A stretch of 64,000 nucleotides of DNA from an uncultured Pelagibacteraceae bacterium (lineage in GTDB: Bacteria; Pseudomonadota; Alphaproteobacteria; Pelagibacterales; Pelagibacteraceae). This document shows, in pieces, positions 56,424 through 64,000 of this stretch; the stretch's first letter is position 1; the number at the start of each line of letters is the position of its first letter. Where the stretch lies: positions 1-64,000 of the forward strand of contig CACLUK010000003.1 of assembly GCA_902610115.1 (NCBI GenBank). Direction: 5' to 3'. Made by a program: the position numbers and the translations under genes. Under the pieces are notes generated by a model. It was not told where the DNA came from and made no database searches. It saw only the letters and a list, made by a program, of their open reading frames with translations.

Positions 56424-57439
56424 AAAGATCTATTTAGACTAAAGCTAGTTAAATTTTGTAAGATTTTTTTATCTTCGTTATCAGGAAAAATTGCTAATGC
56501 ATCATAAGAAACGTTTACAAAGTATTCTGCTTTTTTAAATGTAGCTTCTACTGCTTTATATTTGTTTATAAGAGACAATGTATTACTAAAATCCTTTTCA
56601 GTTCTTTTTTCTTTTCTCATAATTTCATTTAAAAAGTTTTTTTCTTCTTTATTTCCTTTTTGAAAAATAATAATCATAGGAAGAGTTACTTTTCCTTCAA
56701 AAAAATCCTTACCAATTTCTTTACCAAACAACTTTTCTTTTGCATAAAAGTCAAGTGCATCGTCTGCAATTTGAAAAGCCAACCCTAAGTTTCTTCCGTA
56801 TGACTCTAAAGCTTTTTTTTCTTTTTCATTACTCCCTGATAAACAAGCTCCTGTTTTAGTTGCAGCAGAAAAAAGTGAAGCTGTTTTTAAATTAATTATA
56901 TCTATGTATGTTTCCTCGAGCAGGTCAGCTTCTCCTTTATGTTGAAGTTGCAGTACCTCGCCTTGAGCAATTTTTGAGGATGTAGAGGACAACAATTTTA
57001 AAACTTCTAAATCACCGTCTTCAACCATCATCTCAAAACATCTACTAAGTAAATAATCACCTACCAGAATAGATGATTGATTGCCCCAAACAGAGTTTGT
57101 AGTTTTTACACCTCTTCTTAATTCACTTTCATCAATAACGTCATCGTGTAAAAGAGTTGCAGAATGTATTAATTCAACACAAGCAGCTAAATTTATATCT
57201 CTTTTATCTTCTTTATATCCAGTTAATTTTGCAGACTCTAAAGTAAGGAGTGCTCTTAATCTTTTGCCTCCTGACCTTAAATGATGATTGCTCATCTTCT
57301 GAATTAGATTTACTTCACTTCTTAATTTTTCTTGGATAAGATTTTCAACTTTTTGTAGTTTATCACCAAGAAGGTTTTTAAGTACAATGTAAGCAGAATT
57401 TGCTGATTTTTTAAGAGGTACAACTGATCCCATAAGCAA
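56420..57439 (-). CDS. ispB: Polyprenyl (octaprenyl-type) diphosphate synthase
   Basis: The 339-residue long-chain prenyltransferase has GGKRLRALLTLESAKL (near 57-72), the first motif LLHDDVIDESELRRG (near 95-109) and the second FQIADDALDFYA. It would make the ubiquinone side chain; chain length is not certain. Two ATGs (57439, 57433) are possible starts. Confidence 0.92.
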   Translation of the reverse strand: MLMGSVVPLKKSANSAYIVLKNLLGDKLQKVENLIQEKLRSEVNLIQKMSNHHLRSGGKRLRALLTLESAKLTGYKEDKRDINLAACVELIHSATLLHDDVIDESELRRGVKTTNSVWGNQSSILVGDYLLSRCFEMMVEDGDLEVLKLLSSTSSKIAQGEVLQLQHKGEADLLEETYIDIINLKTASLFSAATKTGACLSGSNEKEKKALESYGRNLGLAFQIADDALDFYAKEKLFGKEIGKDFFEGKVTLPMIIIFQKGNKEEKNFLNEIMRKEKRTEKDFSNTLSLINKYKAVEATFKKAEYFVNVSYDALAIFPDNEDKKILQNLTSFSLNRSF

Positions 57440-57579
57440 TATTTATATTTGTTTTTAGGTAATAATAAATTTTTAAATGATCCCGTGGTGACGCACCCAC
57501 AATTCAACTATAAGTAGCGTAATTATTAATTAAAATTTAATTTTTTACTGTTATAAGAATATAATTAATCATCAAAAAT
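57440..57579. other. Intergenic region with a G+C-rich hairpin patch
   Basis: This 140-bp divergent spacer between ispB and the S49 protease is mostly A+T, except for a G+C-rich patch at about 57481-57502 that can fold into a bulged hairpin (arms GTGG and CCAC). It presumably holds promoters for both genes. I see no coding signal. Confidence 0.45.
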
Positions 57580-58392
57580 ATGTTTTCAATTTTTAAGAAA
57601 AAAAAAATAGTACCACATGTCAGACTTACAGGCATCATAGGTTCAGCCGGTAAATTTAAACAAGGCATGGAATTAGCTAATCAAAGAGATATTTTAAAAA
57701 AAGCTTTTTCAGTAAAAAAAATTTCTCACGTTGCAATATCAATCAATTCCCCTGGCGGATCGCCAGTTCAGTCACATTTAATATACAGTTATATAAGGCA
57801 GCTGGCTGAAAAGCATAAAGTAAAAGTTATTATATTTGCCGAAGACGTTGCAGCATCTGGTGGATATTTTATTGCATGCGCGGGAGATGAAATTTACGCA
57901 AACTCAAGTTCAATAATTGGTTCAATAGGAGTAATTTCTGCGTCGTTTGGTTTTAAAGACCTAATTCAAAAGATTGGAGTTGAAAGAAGAGTTTATACAG
58001 CTGGAAAAAATAAAAGTACTTTAGATCCATTTAAAGAGGAAAAAGAGGAAGACATTAAAAGATTAAAAACTATACAACTTGAATTACATGAAGACTTTAT
58101 AAAAGTTGTACAAAAAAGTAGAGGGTCAAAACTAAAGGATCCCGAAAAAAATAATATCTTTACTGGAGAATTTTGGACTGGCAAAACATCATTAAATCTT
58201 GGATTAATTGACGGTATTGGAAATGCCGACCAAATTTTAAAAGAAAAATTTGGAGAAAAAGTAATTATTAAAACATTTGAAAAACCTAAAGGTTTTATTG
58301 CAAGAAAACTTTCTTCATCTGTTTACGACCCAGTTGAAAAACTTGTTAATTTAATTGAAGAAAAATCGATGTGGCAAAAATTTGGTTTATAA
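57580..58392 (+). CDS. sohB: S49 family serine protease (SohB/SppA-like)
   Basis: The 270-residue protein has the S49 features: INSPGGSPVQSHLIYSYI (near 52-69), the nucleophile Ser in DVAASGGYFIACAGD (near 90-104) and the Lys-region SSSIIGSIGVISA. No clear signal peptide or membrane helix is seen at the N-terminus. The family cleaves signal peptides or membrane-protein fragments. glyQ starts at the next base. Confidence 0.88.
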   Translation: MFSIFKKKKIVPHVRLTGIIGSAGKFKQGMELANQRDILKKAFSVKKISHVAISINSPGGSPVQSHLIYSYIRQLAEKHKVKVIIFAEDVAASGGYFIACAGDEIYANSSSIIGSIGVISASFGFKDLIQKIGVERRVYTAGKNKSTLDPFKEEKEEDIKRLKTIQLELHEDFIKVVQKSRGSKLKDPEKNNIFTGEFWTGKTSLNLGLIDGIGNADQILKEKFGEKVIIKTFEKPKGFIARKLSSSVYDPVEKLVNLIEEKSMWQKFGL

Positions 58393-59265
58393 ATGCCAGC
58401 TAAAAAAAAAGATAACTCTCTTTCTTTTCAAGATATAATAATGAATCTTCAAAAATTTTGGGGAAGAAACGGCTGTGTAATTTTACAACCATATGATTTA
58501 GAGGTAGGGGCCGGAACTTTTCATCCTGCTACCACGTTAAGATCTCTAGGTCCTAAACCATGGAAAGCGGCTTATGTTCAGCCTTCAAGGCGACCAACGG
58601 ATGGTAGATATGGAGAAAACCCAAATCGTTTACAACACTATTATCAATATCAAGTAATTATTAAACCATCCCCGAGTAATATTAAACAAACATATTTGAA
58701 AAGTTTAGCAGCTATCGGTATTGATGTAAAAAATCATGACATCCGTTTTGTTGAAGATGATTGGGAAAGCCCAACGTTAGGGGCAGCAGGATTAGGATGG
58801 GAAGTTTGGTGTGATGGAATGGAGATTACTCAGTTTACTTATTTTCAACAAATGACCGGTATAGAATGTAAACCTGTTCCAGTTGAAATTACTTATGGTC
58901 TTGAGAGACTATGTATGTTTGTTCAAGAAAAAAATAATGTTTTTGATCTGAATTGGAATAATAATGGTGTGAAATATAAAGAAGTTTTCTATCAAGCTGA
59001 AAAAGAATTTTCTGCTTATAACTTTGAGTTTGCAAATACTGATACTTTACTTAAAAATTTTGAGAATACTGAAAATGAATGTAAATCTTTACTTGAAAAA
59101 AAACTTTCATTACCAGCTTACGATCAATGTCTAAAAGCTAGTCATATCTTTAATTTATTAGATGCTCGCGGTGTAATTGGTGTTGCAGAAAGAACTGGTT
59201 ATATTACTAGGATTAGGGAGCTCGCAAAAGGTTGCGGGGCCCTATGGCTAAGCTCACAAAGTTAG
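58393..59265 (+). CDS. glyQ: Glycyl-tRNA synthetase alpha subunit
   Basis: The 290-residue catalytic subunit has [37 protein letters not shown] at the start (key part [10 protein letters not shown]) and [25 protein letters not shown] (motif 2-like), with [13 protein letters not shown] as motif 3. It charges tRNA-Gly with the beta subunit, encoded 3 bp downstream. Confidence 0.97.
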   Translation: MPAKKKDNSLSFQDIIMNLQKFWGRNGCVILQPYDLEVGAGTFHPATTLRSLGPKPWKAAYVQPSRRPTDGRYGENPNRLQHYYQYQVIIKPSPSNIKQTYLKSLAAIGIDVKNHDIRFVEDDWESPTLGAAGLGWEVWCDGMEITQFTYFQQMTGIECKPVPVEITYGLERLCMFVQEKNNVFDLNWNNNGVKYKEVFYQAEKEFSAYNFEFANTDTLLKNFENTENECKSLLEKKLSLPAYDQCLKASHIFNLLDARGVIGVAERTGYITRIRELAKGCGALWLSSQS

Positions 59266-59268
59266 ATT

Positions 59269-61323
59269 ATGGCAGAACTTTTATTGGAATTATATAGTGA
59301 GGAAATTCCACCACAATTACAAATAGCAGCAAGGTCTCAAATAAAACAATTTATTGAAAACTCTTTCGAAGAAGACAACATAAATTATAAAGAATTATTA
59401 GTTTACTCTTCGCCTACAAGATTAATGGTATTCATAAAAAGCCTTCCCGAAAAAATCAAAATAGATGCAAAAGAAATTAAAGGACCTAAGGTAGGCTCAC
59501 CTGATCAAGTGCTTCGAGGTTTTATAAAAGCTAAAAATGTCAATGAAAAAGACTTAGTTGAAAAAGATACTGATAAAGGTAAATTTTATTTTATAAAAAC
59601 AAATTCTCAATCAATTTTAGTTGAAGATTTATTAATTAAAATTATTCCAAAGGCAATAGGATCAATTAACTGGAAAAAATCAATGAAATGGTCAGACCAT
59701 AATTTAATGTGGGGGAGGCCATTAAGGTCGATTTTTGCAAAATTTAACAATAAAAAATTATCGTTCAAATTTGAACATCTTGATACTACTGATAATGTAA
59801 TTATCGAACAAGATTTAATTACAAAAACTAAAAAAATAAAAGATTTCGAAGATTACCGAAATTTTTTAAAAAGCAGCAAAATAATCGTAGATCATCAGGA
59901 AAGAGAAGAGATTATTTTGAAAAAAATCAGTTCACTTTCTCAAACCAAACAATACAAAGAGACACTAAACCCAAAGCTTTTAGAAGAAGTCGTTAATATT
60001 GTAGAGGATCCAAATTTACTTCATGTTAGTTTCAGTAAAGATTATTTAGAAATACCCAAAGAAATTGTAATCTCTACTTTGGAAAAACATCAAAGATATT
60101 TCCCGATTTTTGATAATAGAGATCGGTTAACAAATTATTTTTTTGTTGTAGCTAATAAAAAAGACGAAAAAAAATTGATCACCCAAGGAAACAAAAGAGT
60201 TGTCGAAGCTAGACTGGCAGATGCCAAATTTTTCTGGGATAAAGATCGATCTAAAAATTTGATTAAACAAATAGCCAATCTTAAATCAGTAACTTTCTAC
60301 GAAAAACTAGGAACTATTTATGATAAAACACAAAGACTTAGACAGTTGGCTGGCTTATTATCTGATGATTTAAATATCAATAAAGAAAAAGTTCAAGTTG
60401 CAGCCTCTATTTCTAAATCCGACTTATGCTCAGACTTAGTTGGAGAATATCCAGAACTTCAAGGCGTAATGGGCAAATATTTTGCATTAGCACAAGGATT
60501 TGATGAAGATGTGGCAAACTCGGTAAGCGATCATTACTTACCAACTGGTCTTACATCCGTATTACCTAAGAAGCCTTTCAGTTATTCTATTTCAATAGTA
60601 GATAAAATAGATACGTTAGTTGGTTTTTTTATAATTAATGAAAAACCAACAAGTTCAAAAGATCCTTTTGCTTTAAGACGAGCCGCTATTGGATTACTTA
60701 GAATAATTATTGAAAATAAATTATCATTGAAACTACGAGATTTAATTAGCTATGCTTTAAGACTTTATCAAGATCAAGGTGTTGAAATTAAAAATGAGAA
60801 TACAGTGCAAGAAGTTCTAGAATTTATAAAAGAAAGAATGCGAAACGTTTTAAAGTTAAAAAATATTAAAACTGATATCATCGAAGCATCAATTAGTTCA
60901 CATGCCGGAGATAATTTTTTAGCTCTTTATGTAAAAACAATTTTAATGAGTAAATACAAAAATAAAGGAATTGGTCTTAATGCAATCAGTTCTTATAAAA
61001 GAGCCTCAAACATTTTAGATAAAGCTGGAAAGGAAATTATTGGTAGACCCGATGCTGTATTATTTAGAAAAGATGAAGAAAAAATACTTCACGAAAAAAT
61101 AAACGAGATACGAAAAGCTTTCACAGTTAAAGATGACAATAAAGATTATGAGGGCTTGTTGATAAAGCTTTCTGATACTAAAGAGTCTACAGATAATTTT
61201 TTTGACAATGTTGTTGTAAATGACGAAAATCAAGATATTAAAAATAATCGACTAGAGTTGTTAAAAATGTTCTGTAATACGTTTGACAACTTTATTGATT
61301 TTTCAAAATTAGAGGGTCAATAA
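59269..61323 (+). CDS. glyS: Glycyl-tRNA synthetase beta subunit
   Basis: The 684-residue beta subunit begins LLLELYSEEIPP, has PTRLMVFI, GPKVGSPDQ, MKWSDHNLMWGRPLRSI, EKHQRYFP and KDPFALRRAAIGLLRI, and ends with an anticodon-binding region. It binds tRNA-Gly. Its final base overlaps the ppdK start by one. Confidence 0.97.
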   Translation: MAELLLELYSEEIPPQLQIAARSQIKQFIENSFEEDNINYKELLVYSSPTRLMVFIKSLPEKIKIDAKEIKGPKVGSPDQVLRGFIKAKNVNEKDLVEKDTDKGKFYFIKTNSQSILVEDLLIKIIPKAIGSINWKKSMKWSDHNLMWGRPLRSIFAKFNNKKLSFKFEHLDTTDNVIIEQDLITKTKKIKDFEDYRNFLKSSKIIVDHQEREEIILKKISSLSQTKQYKETLNPKLLEEVVNIVEDPNLLHVSFSKDYLEIPKEIVISTLEKHQRYFPIFDNRDRLTNYFFVVANKKDEKKLITQGNKRVVEARLADAKFFWDKDRSKNLIKQIANLKSVTFYEKLGTIYDKTQRLRQLAGLLSDDLNINKEKVQVAASISKSDLCSDLVGEYPELQGVMGKYFALAQGFDEDVANSVSDHYLPTGLTSVLPKKPFSYSISIVDKIDTLVGFFIINEKPTSSKDPFALRRAAIGLLRIIIENKLSLKLRDLISYALRLYQDQGVEIKNENTVQEVLEFIKERMRNVLKLKNIKTDIIEASISSHAGDNFLALYVKTILMSKYKNKGIGLNAISSYKRASNILDKAGKEIIGRPDAVLFRKDEEKILHEKINEIRKAFTVKDDNKDYEGLLIKLSDTKESTDNFFDNVVVNDENQDIKNNRLELLKMFCNTFDNFIDFSKLEGQ

Positions 61324-63983
61324 TGGTGAAAATTATATTTAGTTTTGATGATAAATCCGCCAGAAAATTAAAAAATAAAAGAAATGTTTTAGGCGGTAAA
61401 GGAGCAAACCTAGGAGAGATGGGTAGATTGGGCCTACCTGTTCCTCCCGGATTTACTATTACAACAAATGTTTGTGATCTTTTTTACAAAAATAAAAAAA
61501 AGTTACCCAAAAAAGTAATTAAAAATATTGAGTTAGAGCTTAAAAATATTGAAAAGAAAACTAAAAAGAAATTCGGTGATCTTAAAAATCCATTATTAGT
61601 ATCAGTCAGATCTGGGGCCAGAATTTCAATGCCCGGTATGATGGATACAATTTTAAATCTTGGTCTTAACGACAAAACTGTTGAGTCATTAAAAAAGAAA
61701 ACATCTAACGGAAGATTTGCTAAAGATAGCTATAGAAGATTTATACAAATGTATAGCAATGTAGTTTTGGGGGTAGAAGGACATTTGTTTGAAGAATTAA
61801 TTGATAATTACAAGTTAACTAAAGGAGTTTTATTAGACACAGATTTAGATGAAAACGATTGGGATGGTTTAATTATAAATTTTAAAGAATTAGTAAAAAA
61901 AGAAAAAAAAATTAATTTTCCTCAAGATGTCAAAGAACAATTATTAGGAGCAATTAATGCTGTATTTTTATCTTGGAATAGTCAAAGAGCAAAAACTTAT
62001 AGAAAATTAAATCAAATTCCAGACCATTGGGGAACAGCTGTAAACGTTCAAGCTATGGTTTTTGGAAATATGGGTGATGAGTGTTCAACAGGTGTTGCCT
62101 TTACTAGAAATCCTTCAACAGGAGAAAATTCTTTTTTTGGAGAATTTTTAATTAATGCACAAGGTGAGGATGTTGTAGCAGGTACTAGAACTCCTCAATA
62201 CATAACTAAAAAAGCAAAAAAAGACTCAGGATCTAAACATCCTTCAATGGAAGAGGCTATGCCTAAAGTCTATAAAGAACTTACAAAAGTATTTCTAAAG
62301 TTAGAAAGGCATTATAAAGATATGCAGGACATCGAGTTCACAGTTGAAAATAATAAACTTTGGATGTTACAAACAAGATCTGGAAAAAGAACAGCTAAAG
62401 CTGCAATTAAAATTGCAGTTGATATGGTTAAAGAGAAATTAATTTCAAAAAAAGAAGCAATCAAAAGAATTGATCCAAATACATTAGATACTTTACTACA
62501 TCCTACTTTAGACGAAAAAGTTGAGAAAGAGATAATTGCCTCGGGATTACCGGCATCACCAGGAGCTGCAAGTGGTAAAGTTGTTTTCACTGCTGATGAA
62601 GCAGAGAAATTAAACGTGATGATGCAAGATACAATATTAGTGAGGTTAGAAACTTCACCAGAAGATATACACGGAATGCATGCAGCTAAAGGAATTCTAA
62701 CAGCAAGAGGAGGAATGACAAGTCATGCTGCAGTAGTAGCAAGAGGAATGGGAAGACCATGTGTTTCTGGATCAAGTGAAATATCAATCGATTATGAGTT
62801 AAAACAATTCAAAGCTGGGGACATAATTATTAAAGAGGGAGATATTATTACTATAGATGGTGGAAGTGGAAAAGTAATGAAAGGACTAGTTCCTACTGTT
62901 CAACCTGAAATTTCTGGATACTTCTCTACAATAATGAAATGGGCTGATGAATTTAGAAAATTGAAAGTAAGAACTAACGCAGAAACAGAAGCGGATAGCA
63001 AAACAGCACGAGAGTTTGGCGCTGAAGGAATAGGCTTATGCAGAACTGAGCACATGTTCTTTGATGAAGAGAGAATTCTTTCTGTCAGGCAAATGATTTT
63101 GTCTAAATCAAAAGAGGATAGAAATAGCGCGTTAGATAAGCTTCTACCTTATCAAAAAGAAGACTTTAAAAAAATATTTAAAATTATGTCAGGATTACCA
63201 GTTACAGTAAGATTATTAGATCCACCACTTCATGAGTTTTTACCAAAAGCTGAAAAAGACATACAAGAGGTAGCAAGATCTTTAAATTTATCAGCGAAAG
63301 AGGTTAAAGATAGAATAGCTGAACTGCATGAGGAAAATCCTATGCTTGGGCATAGAGGATGTAGGCTTGGTATTTCTTTCCCAGAGATTTATGAAATGCA
63401 ATGTAGAGCAATATTTGAAGCTATAGTCGAGTTAAAAAAACAAAAAGTAAAAGCTGCTTTTGTAGAAATAATGATACCGTTGGTTTCAACTGAGTCTGAA
63501 TTAAAAATTTTAAGAGCTTTAGTAAATAAAATAGCTAGCGAAATAGAAAAAGAAAATAAATTAAAACTTGAGTATATGGTTGGCACCATGATTGAATTGC
63601 CGCGTGCCGCTTTACAAGCTAAATCTATCTCAAAACATGCTGATTTTTTTAGCTTTGGAACGAATGATTTAACTCAAACAACATTTGGAATAAGCAGAGA
63701 TGACTCAGGTAAATTCTTAAACGATTATATTGATAATAAAATTTTTGATGTAGATCCATTTGTAAGTATTGATCAAAATGGAGTAGGTGAGCTAGTGGAA
63801 ATAGCTTCTTCAAGAGGAAGAAAGACAAATAAGAATATTAAGTTAGGTATTTGCGGTGAACACGGTGGCGATCCAAAGAGTATTGAGTTTTGTTCTAGAA
63901 CAGGATTAAACTATGTTTCTTGCTCTCCATTCAGAGTTCCAGTGGCAAGATTAGCTGCTGCTCAAGCAGAATTATCTAAATAA
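61323..63983 (+). CDS. ppdK: Pyruvate, phosphate dikinase
   Basis: The 886-residue enzyme has the N-terminal ATP-grasp part (LGGKGANLGEMGRLGLPVPPGFT near 23-45; SVRSGARISMPGMMDTILNLG), the phospho-His swivel loop GGMTSHAAVVARGMG (near 460-474) and the PEP-binding barrel with LCRTEHMFF, GHRGCRLG, FSFGTNDLTQTTFG and CGEHGGDP. It interconverts pyruvate and PEP using ATP and Pi, releasing PPi. Confidence 0.97.
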   Translation: MVKIIFSFDDKSARKLKNKRNVLGGKGANLGEMGRLGLPVPPGFTITTNVCDLFYKNKKKLPKKVIKNIELELKNIEKKTKKKFGDLKNPLLVSVRSGARISMPGMMDTILNLGLNDKTVESLKKKTSNGRFAKDSYRRFIQMYSNVVLGVEGHLFEELIDNYKLTKGVLLDTDLDENDWDGLIINFKELVKKEKKINFPQDVKEQLLGAINAVFLSWNSQRAKTYRKLNQIPDHWGTAVNVQAMVFGNMGDECSTGVAFTRNPSTGENSFFGEFLINAQGEDVVAGTRTPQYITKKAKKDSGSKHPSMEEAMPKVYKELTKVFLKLERHYKDMQDIEFTVENNKLWMLQTRSGKRTAKAAIKIAVDMVKEKLISKKEAIKRIDPNTLDTLLHPTLDEKVEKEIIASGLPASPGAASGKVVFTADEAEKLNVMMQDTILVRLETSPEDIHGMHAAKGILTARGGMTSHAAVVARGMGRPCVSGSSEISIDYELKQFKAGDIIIKEGDIITIDGGSGKVMKGLVPTVQPEISGYFSTIMKWADEFRKLKVRTNAETEADSKTAREFGAEGIGLCRTEHMFFDEERILSVRQMILSKSKEDRNSALDKLLPYQKEDFKKIFKIMSGLPVTVRLLDPPLHEFLPKAEKDIQEVARSLNLSAKEVKDRIAELHEENPMLGHRGCRLGISFPEIYEMQCRAIFEAIVELKKQKVKAAFVEIMIPLVSTESELKILRALVNKIASEIEKENKLKLEYMVGTMIELPRAALQAKSISKHADFFSFGTNDLTQTTFGISRDDSGKFLNDYIDNKIFDVDPFVSIDQNGVGELVEIASSRGRKTNKNIKLGICGEHGGDPKSIEFCSRTGLNYVSCSPFRVPVARLAAAQAELSK

Positions 63984-64000
63984 TAAAGTCGTATCAAATG

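Overview
The window is a very A+T-rich, tightly packed bacterial chromosome segment. I read it as a free-living marine alphaproteobacterium of the SAR11 clade (Pelagibacterales). Four observations support this. First, alphaproteobacterial marker genes and neighbourhoods are present: trcR/DUF1013, split pntAA/pntAB, a micro-ORF resembling aa3-oxidase subunit IV, and yebC-ruvC-tol-pal-cpoB-tilS-ftsH-folP-glmM. Second, intergenic spacing is minimal, and every convergent CDS pair interlocks its stop codons. Third, lysine, asparagine and isoleucine usage is extreme. Fourth, a lone 5S rRNA gene sits beside tRNA-Val(GAC), with a surface-polysaccharide region upstream. In SAR11 genomes a hypervariable region is known to lie between 23S and 5S rRNA, and the left 17 kb fits that description. 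The 16S/23S genes are not in the window, so this placement is inference.

Region 1 (1-17311, all + strand) is accessory cell-surface DNA. It opens with a possible phosphate-chemistry trio: a CotH-kinase/beta-helix protein cut by the window edge, a VTC-type polyphosphate polymerase domain protein, and an exported inorganic pyrophosphatase. Next comes a sugar cassette: radical SAM/SPASM protein, GmhA-like isomerase, HpcH/HpaI-type aldolase, CMP-sugar-type cytidylyltransferase, SDR epimerase/dehydratase, PglK/MsbA-like flippase and two probable glycosyltransferases. After a 239-bp gap follows a CDP-hexose cassette: rfbG-like dehydratase, SDR, FkbM-like methyltransferase, rfbF-like cytidylyltransferase and a GT2. 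The GT2 reading frame ends inside the tRNA-Val gene.

Region 2 (17291-46710) is core genome. It runs tRNA-Val, 5S rRNA, rpmJ, the subunit IV-like micro-ORF, pntAA-pntAB-pntB and a transaldolase-like gene. A minus-strand block follows: tRNA-fMet, cspA, rpsU (apparently with an ATT start), trcR, rpmE, suhB, efp, thiE, class I fba, pgk, tkt. Divergent from tkt are a coiled-coil protein, zapA, fthC, a YmdB-like phosphoesterase, yebC, an atypical ruvC, the Tol-Pal envelope system, tilS, ftsH, folP, glmM, thiD and purA. Then come minus-strand rpoH and rluD, and tRNA-Arg(TCG).

Region 3 (46715-50699, - strand) is a small probable accessory block directly after tRNA-Arg: GT17-like glycosyltransferase, FkbM methyltransferase, 2OG-Fe(II) oxygenase-like protein and an ABC-2 exporter.

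Region 4 (50699-64000) returns to core functions: sua5/tsaC, xseB-ispA-dxs, aroC, pdxH, ispB, sohB, glyQ-glyS and ppdK. The core genes cover central carbon flow (transketolase, transaldolase, aldolase, pgk, PPDK), isoprenoid and cofactor synthesis, envelope integrity and translation. The accessory blocks look devoted to building and decorating surface glycans.
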